64,000 nucleotides of DNA from Clusia tigrina (taxonomy: Eukaryota; Arthropoda; Insecta; Diptera; Clusiidae). The stretch is taken from the NCBI GenBank assembly GCA_920105625.2, contig OV050031.1, positions 125,706,275 through 125,770,274 of the forward strand, given 5' to 3'. Position 1 is the first letter of the stretch. Every line of letters begins with the position of its first letter. Shown piece by piece: positions 31,820 through 44,433 of the stretch. The position numbers and the translations under genes were made by a program. The notes under the pieces are model-generated. The model had not been told where the DNA came from, made no database searches, and saw only the letters and a program-made list of their open reading frames with translations.

Positions 31820-33389
31820 TTACGGCGCGGTCTCCGGCACATCTGAGCCCCCACCATTCTCCACAGCTGACGTGTCATGATTTGGACCAATGCTGGTTTC
31901 AGTTGCTTTGACTTCGTTTTCTGATATACAATTCGATTCTTCAATAGGATGACCGGCGTTTGGATCGTTTACAATATTATAGTCCGGAATCATTTGATCG
32001 AGATGCCTCTTAATAATTCTGTTAGTGTGGGCGATCGTGCAATTGTAAGTGCGCGGACCCAATCGCTCCCCTGACTGTGGCCTGTCGTCACGTCTTTTTA
32101 TTTGTATCTGAATAGTCCCTTATAAAAACGGGAGAACCTTCCTCAAATAGCTTCTCTCTAGTGCCTCTATGATATTTTACATTACCTAACTGCTTCTTTA
32201 TTATCATATCTTTTACCATAGGAGGTTTTAAGAGGCTGAAGCGATTCTTTAACTCTCTTCCTAACAAAACCTTAGCTGGCGATTCCCCAGTTGTCCAATG
32301 CAGCGCTGATCGATAATCGAACAAAAACCTGCTAATGATTATGTCTATGTCTTCTCCTGGGTTGGCGCTCAGGCTTGTCTCTAACGATTTTTTAAATGTC
32401 TTTACAAAATTTTCCGCCTGCCCGTTCGTAGCTGGAAACCCTGGTGGTGTGAGTACATGCCTAATAGCATTCAACTCTAAAAACTATTTGAACTCACTGG
32501 CTGTAAATTGTCGGCCGTTGTCACTAACCAATTTGAAAATTGTGAAAACTGTGGTAATTTGCTTCGTTTTAAAGATTTCCACCTACTTTTAATGTGCATC
32601 TATAATGACTAAGAAATAAAAACTTTTCTTGGGCCCCGCAAAATCTATATGAATACGCGACCAAGGCGTTTCTGGTGGCACCCAAGGGATTAATCTACTT
32701 TTGTTTGGGCTTTCTTGTATAATTTTACAAGGAACACATCTCGCAACCAATGCTTCAATATCACTATCCATCTTAGGCCACCATACGTATGATCTAGCTA
32801 AAGCTTTAGATTTTACTATACCCAAGTGAGATCTGTGAAGCTCCCTAAGAACAATAGGTCTGAGTCGTTGGGGTATCACTGTCCGGTAACCCCAAAAAAT
32901 ACATCCGTATTCCACAGATAATTCCGACTTTTTATCTTTAAAACCTTTAAAAGCGTCCCCTTCCAGAGTATGCACGGCACCCCTGTGAACAGCTTCTTTT
33001 AACTTCGGCAGAATAGGGTCCCGAGATGTTTCTTTAGCAATCGCTTTGAAATCTAACTTCATTGCGTTATTTTCTGAAATAAAATTCACTGAATTTTTCC
33101 CTATGCTCTCCTGTCTCACCGCATGTTGGGGCAAGCGCGACAAATTGTCGGTGAAATTGTGGGAACCTTTAACATGCCGGATTGTATAATTGAACCCTGA
33201 CAAAGTGAGGGCCCAGCGCTGTATTCTGGCTGCTGCCATGACAGGCAAACCCTTATTTTCCCCAAAAATTGACAGAAGTGGCTTATGGTCAGTCTGTAAT
33301 ATAAACTTGTTGCCCAGTAAATAGTGCCTAAGCTAAGTCACGCAAAAAACTATTGCTAAGGCTTCTTTTTGAAGCGCACTATAATTTCT
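31820..33389 (-). pseudogene. gypsy-1 RNase H and integrase, right-arm copy
   Basis: Mirror of 20764-22333 with the same stops and the same HHCC, D, D, E signatures. The 32589-33248 frame differs from the left copy at one codon (RPIVL versus RPSVL). Confidence 0.85.
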
Positions 33390-34367
33390 CTACGCTGCGG
33401 TGAGCGCTCGAGAAATAAAAGCAATGGGTTTAACACTGCCGTTAGGATACACATGTGAAAGAGTTCCAGCCACTGCCGCATTTGAAGCATCCGTTTCCAA
33501 TATTATTGGATGGCTAGGTTCAAAGGGCGCCAGAAACCTATCAGATGTGATCTCCTTCTTTAAAGTTTTATAGGCTTCCTGACTTGCTTTTGTCCAACTG
33601 AATTTTGAATTCTTACGCAACAACGCATATAGTGGCTCCATTTTATTAGCAAAGTTGGGAATGAACTTAGAGTAATAGTTTACCAATCCCACAAAAACTC
33701 TCACTTCAGATACATTCTTAGCGACAGGTGCCTCAACTACCGATAGAATTATTTCTCTATTCTTCGATAATCCTTCTGGAGTTATATCAAAACCTAAGTA
33801 TGAAATTTTTTTTCCAAAGAAAACGCGTTTGCTCTCGTTCAACCGTAAACCGACTTTTTCCAACCTGCTAAGTACCTTTTCTAATGTGCTCTTGTGCTCC
33901 TCGAAGGTCGCCCCAGATATGACTATATCGTCCAAATAATTTACTACGTTGGGAATCTCTCGCAAAATATTCTCAACTGTCCTCTGGAATATTGCAGCTG
34001 CCGGCTTTACCCCAAAAGGTAATCAAGTTACTTTAAAAATGCCGATATGCGTACTCCACGCACACAAAAGCTGCGACGACTCGTCTAATTCCAATTGGTT
34101 GTACGCATTTGACAAATCCAATTTCGAAAAATAAGGCCCTTTTACAGACGCAAATATCTCGTCTATTCTTGGCAATGGATACTTAACAGCCATTAAATTC
34201 TTATTTATTGTTGGCTTGTAGTCACCGCAAATTCGCAAGTCTCCATTTGCCTTTAGGACCGGTACCAAAGGCGTACCCCAATCGGAATTATCGACCGGTA
34301 CTAACACACCTTTCGCCACCAATTCGCTAATCTGATCTTCTACCTTTACTTTCCATGCCAACGGCAC
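33390..34367 (-). pseudogene. gypsy-1 reverse transcriptase, right-arm copy
   Basis: Mirror of 19786-20763, including the TGA in the VT(R)LPFG box. The 33390-33965 frame is identical in protein sequence to the left copy, as is 34023-34367. YLDDIVI is intact. Confidence 0.9.
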
Positions 34368-34806
34368 TGATCTAGGCTTGCAAAATACCGGCTTAGCATC
34401 TCCTCCAACTCTAGCTTAACTTTACTCCCGGTATATCTACCTAAACCCCCATTGAAAACAGAATTAAATTTTTTTTTAAAACTATTTACAATATTAACTG
34501 ATCCGTTAATTGTATTTATCCCCATTCCGTATTTTGACATAAAATCCCTACCGAAAATTGGTGGGCTCCGCGTTTCACTCACTATTAGCCTAATTGTATG
34601 CGACTGACCGCGACACTTAATTTTAGCACTAAACTCACCCAAAGTTGCAATATCCTTGCCGCTGTAGGTGAAAAATTGTCGTTGCACACCTCGAGCCTTT
34701 CTTGTGCGAAATATTTATCAAAATCCAGCTTCGATAGTAGTGAACACGCTGCACCTGAATCCAACATGCAGTCCAACTCAACACCATTGACCTCTGCAGC
34801 TACCAT
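34346..34806 (-). pseudogene. gypsy-1 protease region, right-arm copy
   Basis: Mirror of 19347-19807: D-S-G-A active site in 34585-34806, then GRDFMSKYG in 34346-34687. Same frame change as on the left. Confidence 0.75.
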
Positions 34807-34863
34807 AAATGGGGTGGATGAAGAAAATGCTGGGGACCGAGATGCACCAGAGACATTAAAAAT

Positions 34864-35745
34864 TTAAAAATTATTTAAACTATTTTCTTCACATATCACA
34901 TTAACATCTGCATAACAGACACTAGCTAAATGGCCACTTCTTCCGCATTTATTACACGTCTTATTCCTGTACTTGCAGTTTGCGCTCGTGTGATTTCTCC
35001 AACCGCAATGCCTGCACTTTTCCTGTACTCCTCTTTTGTTGCTACTGCTGTTGTAACTGTATTCTTTGCTGCTACTCTCTCCGCTTTTCCCCTTGTCACG
35101 GCCTTGACCTCGTTTGCCTTTGGATGTTCTAGCGGTTCGTTGAGCTATTGCGTTGACCGCTAAATCTCCTTCTACCAGCTGCAGGTGTTGTTGCTGTTGC
35201 TGTGCACCGACTTTCGCCTCCACAATCATAGCGATATTGAGTGCTTTTTCCATTGTTAGCGATTCGTCCTCTTCGCATAACCTTTCGAATGACCTTCCCT
35301 CCAGTCCGGTTACAAATTTATTTAAGACGAATTCATTTAGCAGGCTGCTAAATTTGCAATCTATGTCTAACCTCTATAACTTGGCGTAAAATTCCGAAAC
35401 TGCTTCGCTCTTATCGCGCGATGCTGCAAAAAACGCTTTGCGCTCCCTAAACACAATCATAATTTTCGAATAATGTAATTCCAGAAGCGCACACAGCGGG
35501 TCATATGTCTTGCTTGCGGGCAAATCAGGGTCACACAAATCCCTTAATAACCCGTAGGCCTCCATACCGATGGCTTACAATAAAACTGATCGCTTCACTT
35601 GGTCTTCTTGATACGAAATTTCGATAAAATGGGAGTCCAATACCTCCATCCAGTTCCTCCAGCCGTCAAGATGCGGACGAAATTCGCGCACACTCGTTGT
35701 TGTTGCTGTGGTTGCGACCACCACGCTTTCATTTACCGTAGCCAT
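34864..35745 (-). pseudogene. gypsy-1 gag, right-arm copy with intact second knuckle
   Basis: Begins at 35745 with MATVNESVVVATTATTTSVR, the only place where the gag start survives. In-frame stops at 35575-35577 and about 35375 are shared with the left arm. The 34864-35253 frame keeps both knuckles (CRHCGWRNHTSANC and CNKCGRSGHLASVC) and 37 bp that the left arm lost. Confidence 0.8.
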
Positions 35746-35848
35746 TATAAATTGTTTGTGTATTACACTAATTACTTTTTACTTTGTATTTTTTATGCTC
35801 GTCGCCACTGCAATGTAGTCGCTTAGGTGGTTGGTACTGAACTGATTT

Positions 35849-36990
35849 ATTATATTCACTATGAAAGGCAACCATATGCAACATCACATATTCAATCCAC
35901 TACTGTGCAAATTGAGGATACAAGTGGGCCAATACCCATCTCCTCAGTTTACTGTCCCCCCAGACACCTAATAAGGACGGATCAATATGATGAATACATA
36001 AAGACGTTTGGCGAAGATTCTTTTTAAATGGAGATCGGAATGCAAAACACACTGACTGGGGATCTAGGCTAACCTAGAAAAGGATGAAATCGGATTAATG
36101 CTATAAGCAAAAATAGCTGCAAATTTTTAACCTTAGGTGAACCCACATATTGGCCAACATATAGGAAAAGACACCAGATATTATCGACTTTAGCATAACA
36201 AAAAACATAAAGTGTAACCAATTAAAAATTAAAGCTTGTTATGAACTTTCTTCAGACCACTCTCCGATAATACTTGAGTACACAACTGACATCAAACCCA
36301 TATAACCAATAGCTAAGATCTTTAACCACAAAACAAACTGGAATGAGTATAGACAGCATATTGAAAATCAACTGGGGATGTGCACCACACTGAAAACGCA
36401 ATTAATCATTGAACGTGCCATTATTCACTTCAACGATGTAGTCCTAGACGCAGGAATCAAATCAAGCCAACGGCATAAATTTGGAAGAAATAAACCTACA
36501 ACGGATATTTTCATAAGAAAGAAACTCATTGAGAAGTGAAAGCTGAGAAAGAGGTGACAGCTAACTAGATCTTCTGAGGATAAACACAATTTAAATATAG
36601 CCTGCAAAAGACTAAAGAATATTAACTAAAAGACAAAATATAGAATTTGGAAATTACCGAAAACACTTGACGCCTACTTGATACTAACATTATGGAATTG
36701 CAAAAAGAAATTAAAAACTCAGAAAAGGCATCAGCCCCCACTACGACAGGTCAATACTTTGAAAAAGTCCTATCAAATGACGAAGATAAATATATTGAAA
36801 AATGCGATCACTTCCAGATAGACATTACAACCAAAATAAAGAAAACTAACACAACAGAAATAATTAATTTAATTAAAACACGAATAAACCACAAAAAAGC
36901 ACCAGGATACAATATGTTGGCAGGCAAGAGACACCTACTATAGGTTATAATTACTTAAGGAATGTTATCAACTCATTGTTCCGACTACAA
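35849..36990 (+). pseudogene. Jockey endonuclease-to-RT segment, right-arm copy
   Basis: Single copy of the sequence duplicated on the left. The 35827-36027 frame contains GPIPISSVYCPPRHLIRTDQ (endonuclease); NAKHTDWGSRL-like sequence follows at 36030-36065, then the linker and, at 36692-36943, the RT fingers NHKKAPGYNMLAGK. A private 10-bp deletion at about 36927 breaks this last frame, which is 104 codons on the left. The RT palm is missing. Confidence 0.75.
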
Positions 36991-37949
36991 TTTTAGCGTT
37001 CAATACCGCTTTTCGCCACGGCATTCTCGCAATTTCAAAATGAGAGTGTCATATTTTGAAAAAAGAAAAGGTAAAGTGGTGAGTGCGGGTATGTTACACA
37101 ACAAAAGTTAGGGCCAAAAGAGCAGTGAGGCGAGGAGAATATTTGAGTAAGCTGATTGCTTTTTAGTTACTTTACATTAGGGACTCTCAAAAATGCCACG
37201 GCGAATTCGTGCCCCACACGAATAAGATCGTATTTCACACCGACAAACGCCACTATTAATAGCTGAGTGCCGCTCCAGAAAGATAGAATAGAAGATTGCT
37301 CCAATGCTGGTACGAAAATTTCCTCCCTCTGCGCAACTCGTCACAAGGCACATACGAAATGAGAGAATAGCCAAAAGGTACTCGTATATATTTTTCTATG
37401 AGAAATGTGGTAATTTGTCTTTAATATTGAATATTTTAATATTTATCGCATTTTATGATAATATTTATATAAATAAATGTAAAATAATATATTTCAATTG
37501 ATTTGGCATTGAAATTTTTGTTTTATTCAGTAATTTGTTGGTTAAATGTGTGCCGTGAAAGTTGTTATTAGTGTTTTGGTGCGGCAATGGGAATATAAAC
37601 GGAAATAATTTTGTATTATGTATATATGTATTTATTTTAGAATTTTAATTTCTTTATTTATATATTTGGGTTCATAGATAGTTACAGATACATATATGCA
37701 TGCATATTTATGTAGTAATAAATACAAAGGCTTAAATTTTGTTAGGTTTATTTATTTAAAATAGATAAATAAAATATTAAACTTGACTCCTGTAGAAGTG
37801 AAGCGACCACTTTTTTATTATAGATTAATTAATAACAATTGATTAATATATTTTCAATAAAAATTACTTACCCATTTCAACCTACAAATTCTTCTCTATG
37901 AACTTTTCCTCAAAATTTTCCATGCAAATTCGACGAGTATTTGGCTTAA
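36991..37949. other. AT-rich, no gene; contains dispersed repeat
   Basis: Mirror of 15128-16080. The part at about 37390-37780 is related to 63500-63780. Confidence 0.45.
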
Positions 37950-38480
37950 ATGCTTTCTTCAGCTTACAAATATATATATATATATATATTATATAATGAA
38001 GATAATTTTTGTAACGAATTTATTGACAAGACAAGTTACCACATTAGTTGCAATTGCGTATGTGGTTATGCCACAGTAATAATTTTTTCAGAAGAAGAAG
38101 AAGAATTATTGAATAATTTTTTGGCAGGTCTGCCAGTTCTTGTATCAGTTATAGGTAGATTTGTTATAGACGAAATTAGCAGTCTTAAATATCAGATAGA
38201 TATATTGAAAAAACAACTAGAAGAAAAGGAGAAGACCATAGAATGTAGAGACAGGAAAATTAGGGAATTGGAGTTCCACATCGCACATGAGTGTAGTAGC
38301 GTAGAAGTTCCTGCTCCTGAACTGTCAGTTGAAGATATTGAGTGTTGTATTAATTGCAATACTGATGTTCTGTTAGCTTTTTTGATTAAGGTCAGAATAT
38401 ATTTCCTGTTAAAGTTCCATAACAGAGAATCAAAACAGCCAAATTTCAGACCAAAAATTTTGTGTATTCAACACTTATAA
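37950..38480 (+). CDS. Unrecognised coiled-coil ORF, right-arm copy (176 aa)
   Basis: Same ORF as 14603-15127 on the opposite strand. It differs by a 2-residue insertion in the N-terminal Tyr-Ile run (TA-repeat length), Asn for Tyr near residue 19, and LPVLVSV for LPGLASV before the coiled coil. All the base changes I could see alter the protein, so there is no sign of selection to preserve it. The candidate splice sites (acceptor before EEEEELL, donor after DVLLAFLIK) are intact. Function unknown. Confidence 0.4.
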   Translation: MLSSAYKYIYIYILYNEDNFCNEFIDKTSYHISCNCVCGYATVIIFSEEEEELLNNFLAGLPVLVSVIGRFVIDEISSLKYQIDILKKQLEEKEKTIECRDRKIRELEFHIAHECSSVEVPAPELSVEDIECCINCNTDVLLAFLIKVRIYFLLKFHNRESKQPNFRPKILCIQHL

Positions 38481-39794
38481 ATGAATCTAAAGGCATACTC
38501 TATTAAATTTCGGTACACATTCTTTTATTTGTCTTACATTTTTTAATGTTGGCTATTATCTAAGCATTGTATAGCATTTATTGAAGCAAAGTCTAGGGAT
38601 TTTTTTTACGATTGCAAAGTGTTTCGATTATTTTTGCTCTTAATAAATTATTTTAATAAATCCATTCTACTGTAATTAACAGTTTTTTCAAAACCCCACC
38701 AAAACAAATCTAGCTTATTCTAGTCATTTCCTTTATCATTAGTATATGCAGTGTGGAATACTGAATGTACATGCATGTGTGAATATATGTAAATAATTTA
38801 TATATTAAATAAAATTATAATGTATTAATAGTTTGTGTGTTATAAATTTATTTTAATATTGTGATATATTTTATTTTTTATTCTTTTTTGTTACTTTTTA
38901 TGATTATTTTGTGTTATAAATTTATTTTAATATTGTGATATATTTTATTTTTTGTTCTTTTTTGTTACATTTTATTATTATTATATAGTTTTAATCTTTA
39001 ATTAAATTTATATCATCTACTTATACAAATTGGTTTTTATTATTTTTATTTTAATAGTAATTTAATATATTGTAATGGGTGAAATAGGCCGACAGGGGAA
39101 CCGAGCATCCAAATGAAAAATTTACTCGGTAACGCACCACTGCATACCCCCTGGGTGGTGTTGAAAGAGCAAAATTAATAATAAAATTATTTACTTTTAA
39201 AAAACTTATTTATTACTTATTTATTTATTTAAATAGTTATTTATATCAAATAGTTTTCGCTTTTCTATATAGGCTGAATACATCTCAAGCTTTTTTCCAG
39301 CGTCATCTTTCATAACTCCCATCAAATTAGCAAACAGTTTCCAAAAATTAAGAATAATAAAAATTCAAGTATTTATTAAATACACTTTTTTAATGTACTG
39401 GATTTTACATATTTTGCATATTTTCTCAGTCCAGAGTCCGCAATGCTTCGAAATAATATAATGCAGCGTTTCATTTGACACCATCCACTATTTGTAACAC
39501 TACTAATAATATTTTCTACAATACGAAATAATATATTCCATAAAATGTTTTCTTGATTTTAGACCAGCAAAAAATTGTAAACAAAAACAGCTGTTTGTTA
39601 TTCACCACTTTACTACACAAACATGACAACCCGCACGAATATACGTTATACGTATATACGTATACGTTACAACAAACACAATAAATTCACATCCACTATA
39701 CGTGTAACCAAAAAAAAAATGGTCGCAACGGTAAATAAATTTGGAGAGAAATGAATGTCTTTTCTTAGTCTTCTTTGGCTATATTATGCGACAG
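38481..39794. other. AT-rich region with no gene, right-arm copy
   Basis: Mirror of 13235-14602, including the two-copy 74-bp tandem repeat and the GC-richer island at about 39070-39170. Confidence 0.45.
38828..38975. repeat. Two-copy 74-bp tandem repeat, right-arm copy
   Basis: Reverse complement of 14110-14257, again two units. Confidence 0.8.
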
Positions 39795-39941
39795 TTATGC
39801 ATAGCCGCTGCGTTTCGTTTGATCGTGCGGAAAGAGTGCACTGGAGGTAAAGCAGGTTGTTTGATTTGATGTGCCTATTGCTGCTTCTTCAAATGTTTGA
39901 GTATTGTTATTCTCGCGCTGAGTCGAGCGCAAAACACTCAT
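39795..39941 (-). CDS. Short ORF of 48 codons, right-arm copy
   Basis: Minus strand from ATG at 39941 to TAA at 39795. Starts MSVLRSTQRENNNTQTFEEA and contains GTSNQTTCFTSSALFPHDQT. The left arm has TGA in place of the Cys codon. It could be a gag N-terminus or an independent small protein; there is no family match from memory. Confidence 0.3.
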   Translation of the reverse strand: MSVLRSTQRENNNTQTFEEAAIGTSNQTTCFTSSALFPHDQTKRSGYA

Positions 39942-40700
39942 TTTCGTGAACTTACAGGTTAAAAATTTATTAGTTTTGGCTTTTTACTTTAGTGGCAATT
40001 ATATTTGAAACGTTTATAATTTAATGTATTAAGTAACACACCAAAATCTCTGCAGTACTTAATAACTGCTGAACAAAAGTGCCAATGGAACGTCCTCTCG
40101 TATTTAACACATTTTATTTTGAACTTTATCCAACTTACAAACTGAGCGATAATAATTCATACCGCACTTTACTAGAGTTGTGAGAGTATTCAATGAGTCG
40201 ATGAGCATTAATTTAAATTTGATGAACCAATGACATCTCGAAACGAACAAACACCGTAAGGAGCTAATACGGGTAACAACATGACCACATCTATCGGGGC
40301 AATTGAGCTGAAATTTCAGTAAAGCGATGAAAATATAATATACAATAAAATGCCAAATCCGCCAAAGAGGCCCTTCAGCAAAGCGAGGCGAATATGTAGC
40401 AGCGATTACAGCAGAGTGCTGCATCCGTGGAACAGCACTTTCTTCAAAGCGATGAGAAGATCGCTTAACTTTCTTTATGTTTTTGGGTCCGGGTATTCTT
40501 TTATTGTTTTTATTTTTTCGTGTGCTGTTCTTGATCCTTTTTCTGCTACAATATATCCTAAAAAGTTTGTTTCAATATTAAAAAAATTGCTTTTCTCTTT
40601 GCTAAGACGCATGTTACCTTCCAAGACTATTTTTATTTTATTTCAATATATTCGAAGAATTCTTTTATGGTTTTGGAGAAAATCATTGTGCCATCTATAA

Positions 40701-42843
40701 GTTAAGTTAGACTAGGTTAGACTGGCTGACCGTGAAGGCTACACATAGACCTGCAATATGGTTTACGGTGCCAGATGGACATCAATTTAAGAGCTATAGT
40801 ATGAATCGTTAAACAGAAAGACACTCTTAGCAAATCTTGAGAGCGAAACTTTCTCAAATTGTGCGACCTCTGCTAGTCCTTCAAACCAGGGGGCTACCAG
40901 ATATATTAAAGCATAGAGATACTAGATGCTCCAAAGTTTCCTATGTTCCTTGCTCGCCACAATTTATGCATTCATTGTTGTTTTTGAGTGCCATCATTTT
41001 AGCGTGAACCGCCGATATATAGTGACCTGTCAGTATTCCCACTACCGTTCTGCAATCCTCCCTCGGAAGTGCCAGTATCAATGTGGTCTGAGTGCATTAC
41101 GGGTTGCACATGTGCTTTGCGGTTTTACATGTGGCAGTACTCTACCTTGCTTTCACTTTTCTCATCATCTTCACTACGGATATTGATAGTTTTTAGTTAC
41201 TTCCTTGCTCGTTTGGAACTAAGATTCCGCTTTTAGCATTGGCATCCATACTTCTATCTTCTTATGTCCTGGCACCCAGTAGATATGTGGCTTCCGGTTG
41301 GTGGTCAGTCTATCTATTTCTACCTTGCATTGCAGAACATTTCTGGAAGATGCACAACATGAAGTTATAGCTTTGTTCGCAGCCTGGTTATCTATGTAGA
41401 AGTTTATTGTGAAGTTCGTAGTTTCTCTTATGCAGGCGAGCTCTGCGGCTTTCCATGGTGCAAAAACCGCCGCATGAAAAATGCAGTAATTAGGTAGTCT
41501 GAAAGGTTGTTTGATATATAGTTCGGGGAAGTAGACACCAGCTGCAACATCGTCCGCTATTTTCGAGCCGCCTGGGAATAGGTAGAAGGTTTTGCTTTTA
41601 TTCATACCTCTACGCCATCCCTCCTTTCCAATAGTTGTTTTTGTTTGTTTTCGCAAGGTAAGTGGGATTTCGACTTGCAGAGCTATGACCGAAGGATTGG
41701 AAAAAGAATTGTTTAGTGGCCAGTAACCTTCCCGCCGATTCTTCCGCAACTCCTTCCGCAAAGAGGTCGATTGTGGGTAAAATGAGAATAGTGTTAAGAA
41801 CAATCGTTTGGTGTTGCCCTCAAAGCCCCCGTCACGCACTGTGCCGCAAGTCTTTCGATTCTTTTAATATGTCTGCAGTAAGTTTTATTCTTAACAGTAT
41901 TCCATCACACCAAAATAACGTAAAGTAAAATAGCAAAAAAAATTCTTTTGCCTCACGCAATGTGCATTTTTTTGCTGTTAGAATTTCTAGACTCCCTTTC
42001 TGTTGTAGGTATCTTGGGCATTGCCTTATGCCCAAAATACAGGCATGATTTGCATTTCATTGGATTGGGAAAATGTGCGCGAATTTTTACAGAGTGCCAT
42101 GCCATGTCAATTTTTGTTGGCAAACTGAATAGGTGAAAAGTCAACTCAATTTCGATTTGGAACCCCGTCATGGATCTTCATGAATTTATACACTCCTGTC
42201 ACTTTTTGTGAACTTAATTCTCTGATGTTTTCCTCATCTGATATGGTGCCTAAATACGGGGCGTATACGGTACCCTTAACAAAATTTAGTGATTCATGCA
42301 GTGTGCACGTGATTTCACAAATACCGGTGAGTGAATTTGCTTTTAGGAACTCTTCAGCATCCTTATGTGAATCTACCAGAACAAGTAGGTTTTAATTTCT
42401 TGTTGGTGTGATTTTTAATATAATTTTTGTGATGAGGCATAGGCTGGTGATTGATAGCAAAACACGAAATATCTGTTATTTTCTTTTCACAATTTTTTGA
42501 TGCTACAACGATGTAGTTAGTTGGAGTAGTTGATGGAACGGGTAGATCGCGGAAAGATAACTCCAGTTTTTGTGGTTTTTTCCTTTGTTTTCCTTGGACT
42601 CTCCGTAAGTAACGCGAAAAAAGGGGATCCCGGAGGTCATTACTTGTTCTCTTGCCTCTGATTAATATTCTAGTTAATTAAAAAAGTAGACGCAGAAAAA
42701 TTATGAAATTGTATTAAGCATAACGACTGCAACGTGCGTTGTGTAGGAACTGTACCTTGAACTGACACTTGCACTGAGGATTAACGTTGCGACCAAAGCC
42801 AAGGGAGTAAAACAAGCGACGTCTGCTCGCTGTGAGTGATAGT
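40701..42843 (-). mobile_element. LOA/I-like LINE nested in the gypsy, right-arm copy
   Basis: Mirror of 10243-12384 with the same internal deletion joining ORF1 to the RT end. One arm difference restores a Cys-Leu-Tyr-Phe-Gly-His reading in the ORF1 knuckle near 42030, where the left arm has a stop. Confidence 0.7.
41219..41839 (-). pseudogene. LINE RNase H ORF, right-arm copy (206 codons)
   Basis: Mirror of 11246-11866. Two codon differences: CIRETTNF for CITETTNF and KVEIDRL for KVAIDRL. The right-arm versions look closer to what I would expect of the family, so the left copy probably carries the newer changes. Confidence 0.7.
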
Positions 42844-43846
42844 CGACGGTTGGGTTCAATTCTTAATTCATTTATTTCTATTTTTTCTTCCTGGTAAAGG
42901 CATCCTGTACAATCTCTTCGAAGTAATTGTTTTTCGTAGCAATTATTCCTTGAATTTATTTTAGAAGTTCATTTTCTATCATACATGTATGTTTATTCCC
43001 CCAAAACATTAATCTTATGATATTGAGTTATTTCAGATATAGCATGAACCGAGTTTACTATGAACTTGCTTATTTCAAGCAATGTATTTGCTTTTGAAAA
43101 TATATTAGTTTACAATATTATTTGTATGAACCTGCATCAATTAATAACTCAGATTTCTGGCCATTTGATGTAGTTTTATTTATATGCGGCAAGACCTCAT
43201 TTAGTATAAAAAATGGCACGATTCTTCCACTGTATTCATTCTTTGTACTTTTTTTTTGGGTATGATTTATATTTGAGTCTGCCGCATTCTTTGTCTTTTA
43301 AGATCGTTTTGATAATTATTTTGATTATAATTATTATTTCTATAAGATTTTTGGATCAAATTTGGATTTTGAAATAAATTATATCTTAAATTCTGCAGAG
43401 GTTGATGAGGTGTACACATTGGTTCGGATATTGGTAACTGTGGTTGATTTAGTCTCTTGTAAAAATTATGTGAATATTGAAAATTATTTCTTTTTTATTT
43501 TATGAAATTAAAATTACATTGGAAAGTGATATCTTTCATTCTTTGAAATGAGTTCGTCAGCTAGGCATTTGGTACATCCGTTGGATTTAATGAAAATATA
43601 ATATTTGATAATGGAGCATTTAGTCCAGTTATAAAAATTCTTAATGCATTTTCCCTGTCTTTTCCATTGTATACTGCGGAATTATAACAATATATCATTA
43701 TATTTTTGTTTATTATGAGAGTCAATTTTTCATTATCCCTATTATAAAACTGAATTATGGAATCTCTTCCCTGTCGAAGTATTGGAAGTTCCTATTCTAA
43801 TATATGAATTGGACTTTTGTCGCTATACGCGAAATCTGATCTTGCT

Positions 43847-44433
43847 ATTATAGCATCGAAATTTAGTGAAGCTCTATGATAGGCTTTTCTCAGTCTTCTT
43901 TGGTGTAATCTTCTATTCTACCATTCTTGAGTGCCGCTATCAAAAGCATTCAGTCGACAATCAGACTTCATCAAAGCAGCAATGTGTCGCTTTATTATTA
44001 TTTATTATATGGCAATGTGTGTGTGATCAGAACAACCTGAGCGACGGTGGTTTACATGTTGAAATTTGCTTCAGTCGCTTTAATGCAATCATGCTGATAA
44101 TATCTATGTTTGCTGTCGCAATATTTCACAATAATAAAATTATAAATTTAATGTTCTTTAAAGCTTTAAATGTTTTCTTGCGTTATTTATTTTATTAAAA
44201 ATTAGTGTTCCAATTATAATTTTTAATTTTAGTTAATATGCGAATACAGACATGAAATGAAATATCTGTTGTCAATATGGAATTATAATTGTAGCAAGTA
44301 GAAATTTTCTTAACATATTGAATATTTTATTATGTACTTATAGCCAAAGTCTCTGAATAAATATATTTCAAAATTTATTTTCGTCTTTTTAAATTTATCT
44401 AACGCATTAGTTATTTTATAAAAAAAAAGTTAT
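43847..44433. other. AT-rich, nothing recognised
   Basis: Mirror of 8701-9239, with about 47 extra bp near 44135-44180. Confidence 0.4.

Larger units (their letters stand above)
31493..35848 (-). mobile_element. Ty3/gypsy element (gypsy-1), right-arm copy
   Basis: The more complete gypsy-1. On the minus strand: 5' LTR stub (about 35804-35848), a primer-binding-like TGGCGACGAGCATAAA directly after it, gag start at 35745, gag, protease (34346-34806), RT (33390-34367), RNase H and integrase (31820-33389), 3' LTR (31493 to about 31783). Most of the 5' LTR and the flanking N-terminal half of the jockey endonuclease are missing, so a deletion removed both together before the palindrome formed. Confidence 0.9.
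40460..43846 (-). mobile_element. Gypsy element of errantivirus type with nested LINE, right-arm copy
   Basis: Mirror of 9240-12625. RT remnant at about 40460-40700, nested LOA-like LINE at 40701-42843, gag/protease remnants at 42844-43846. Stops and frameshifts are shared with the left arm. Confidence 0.6.
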
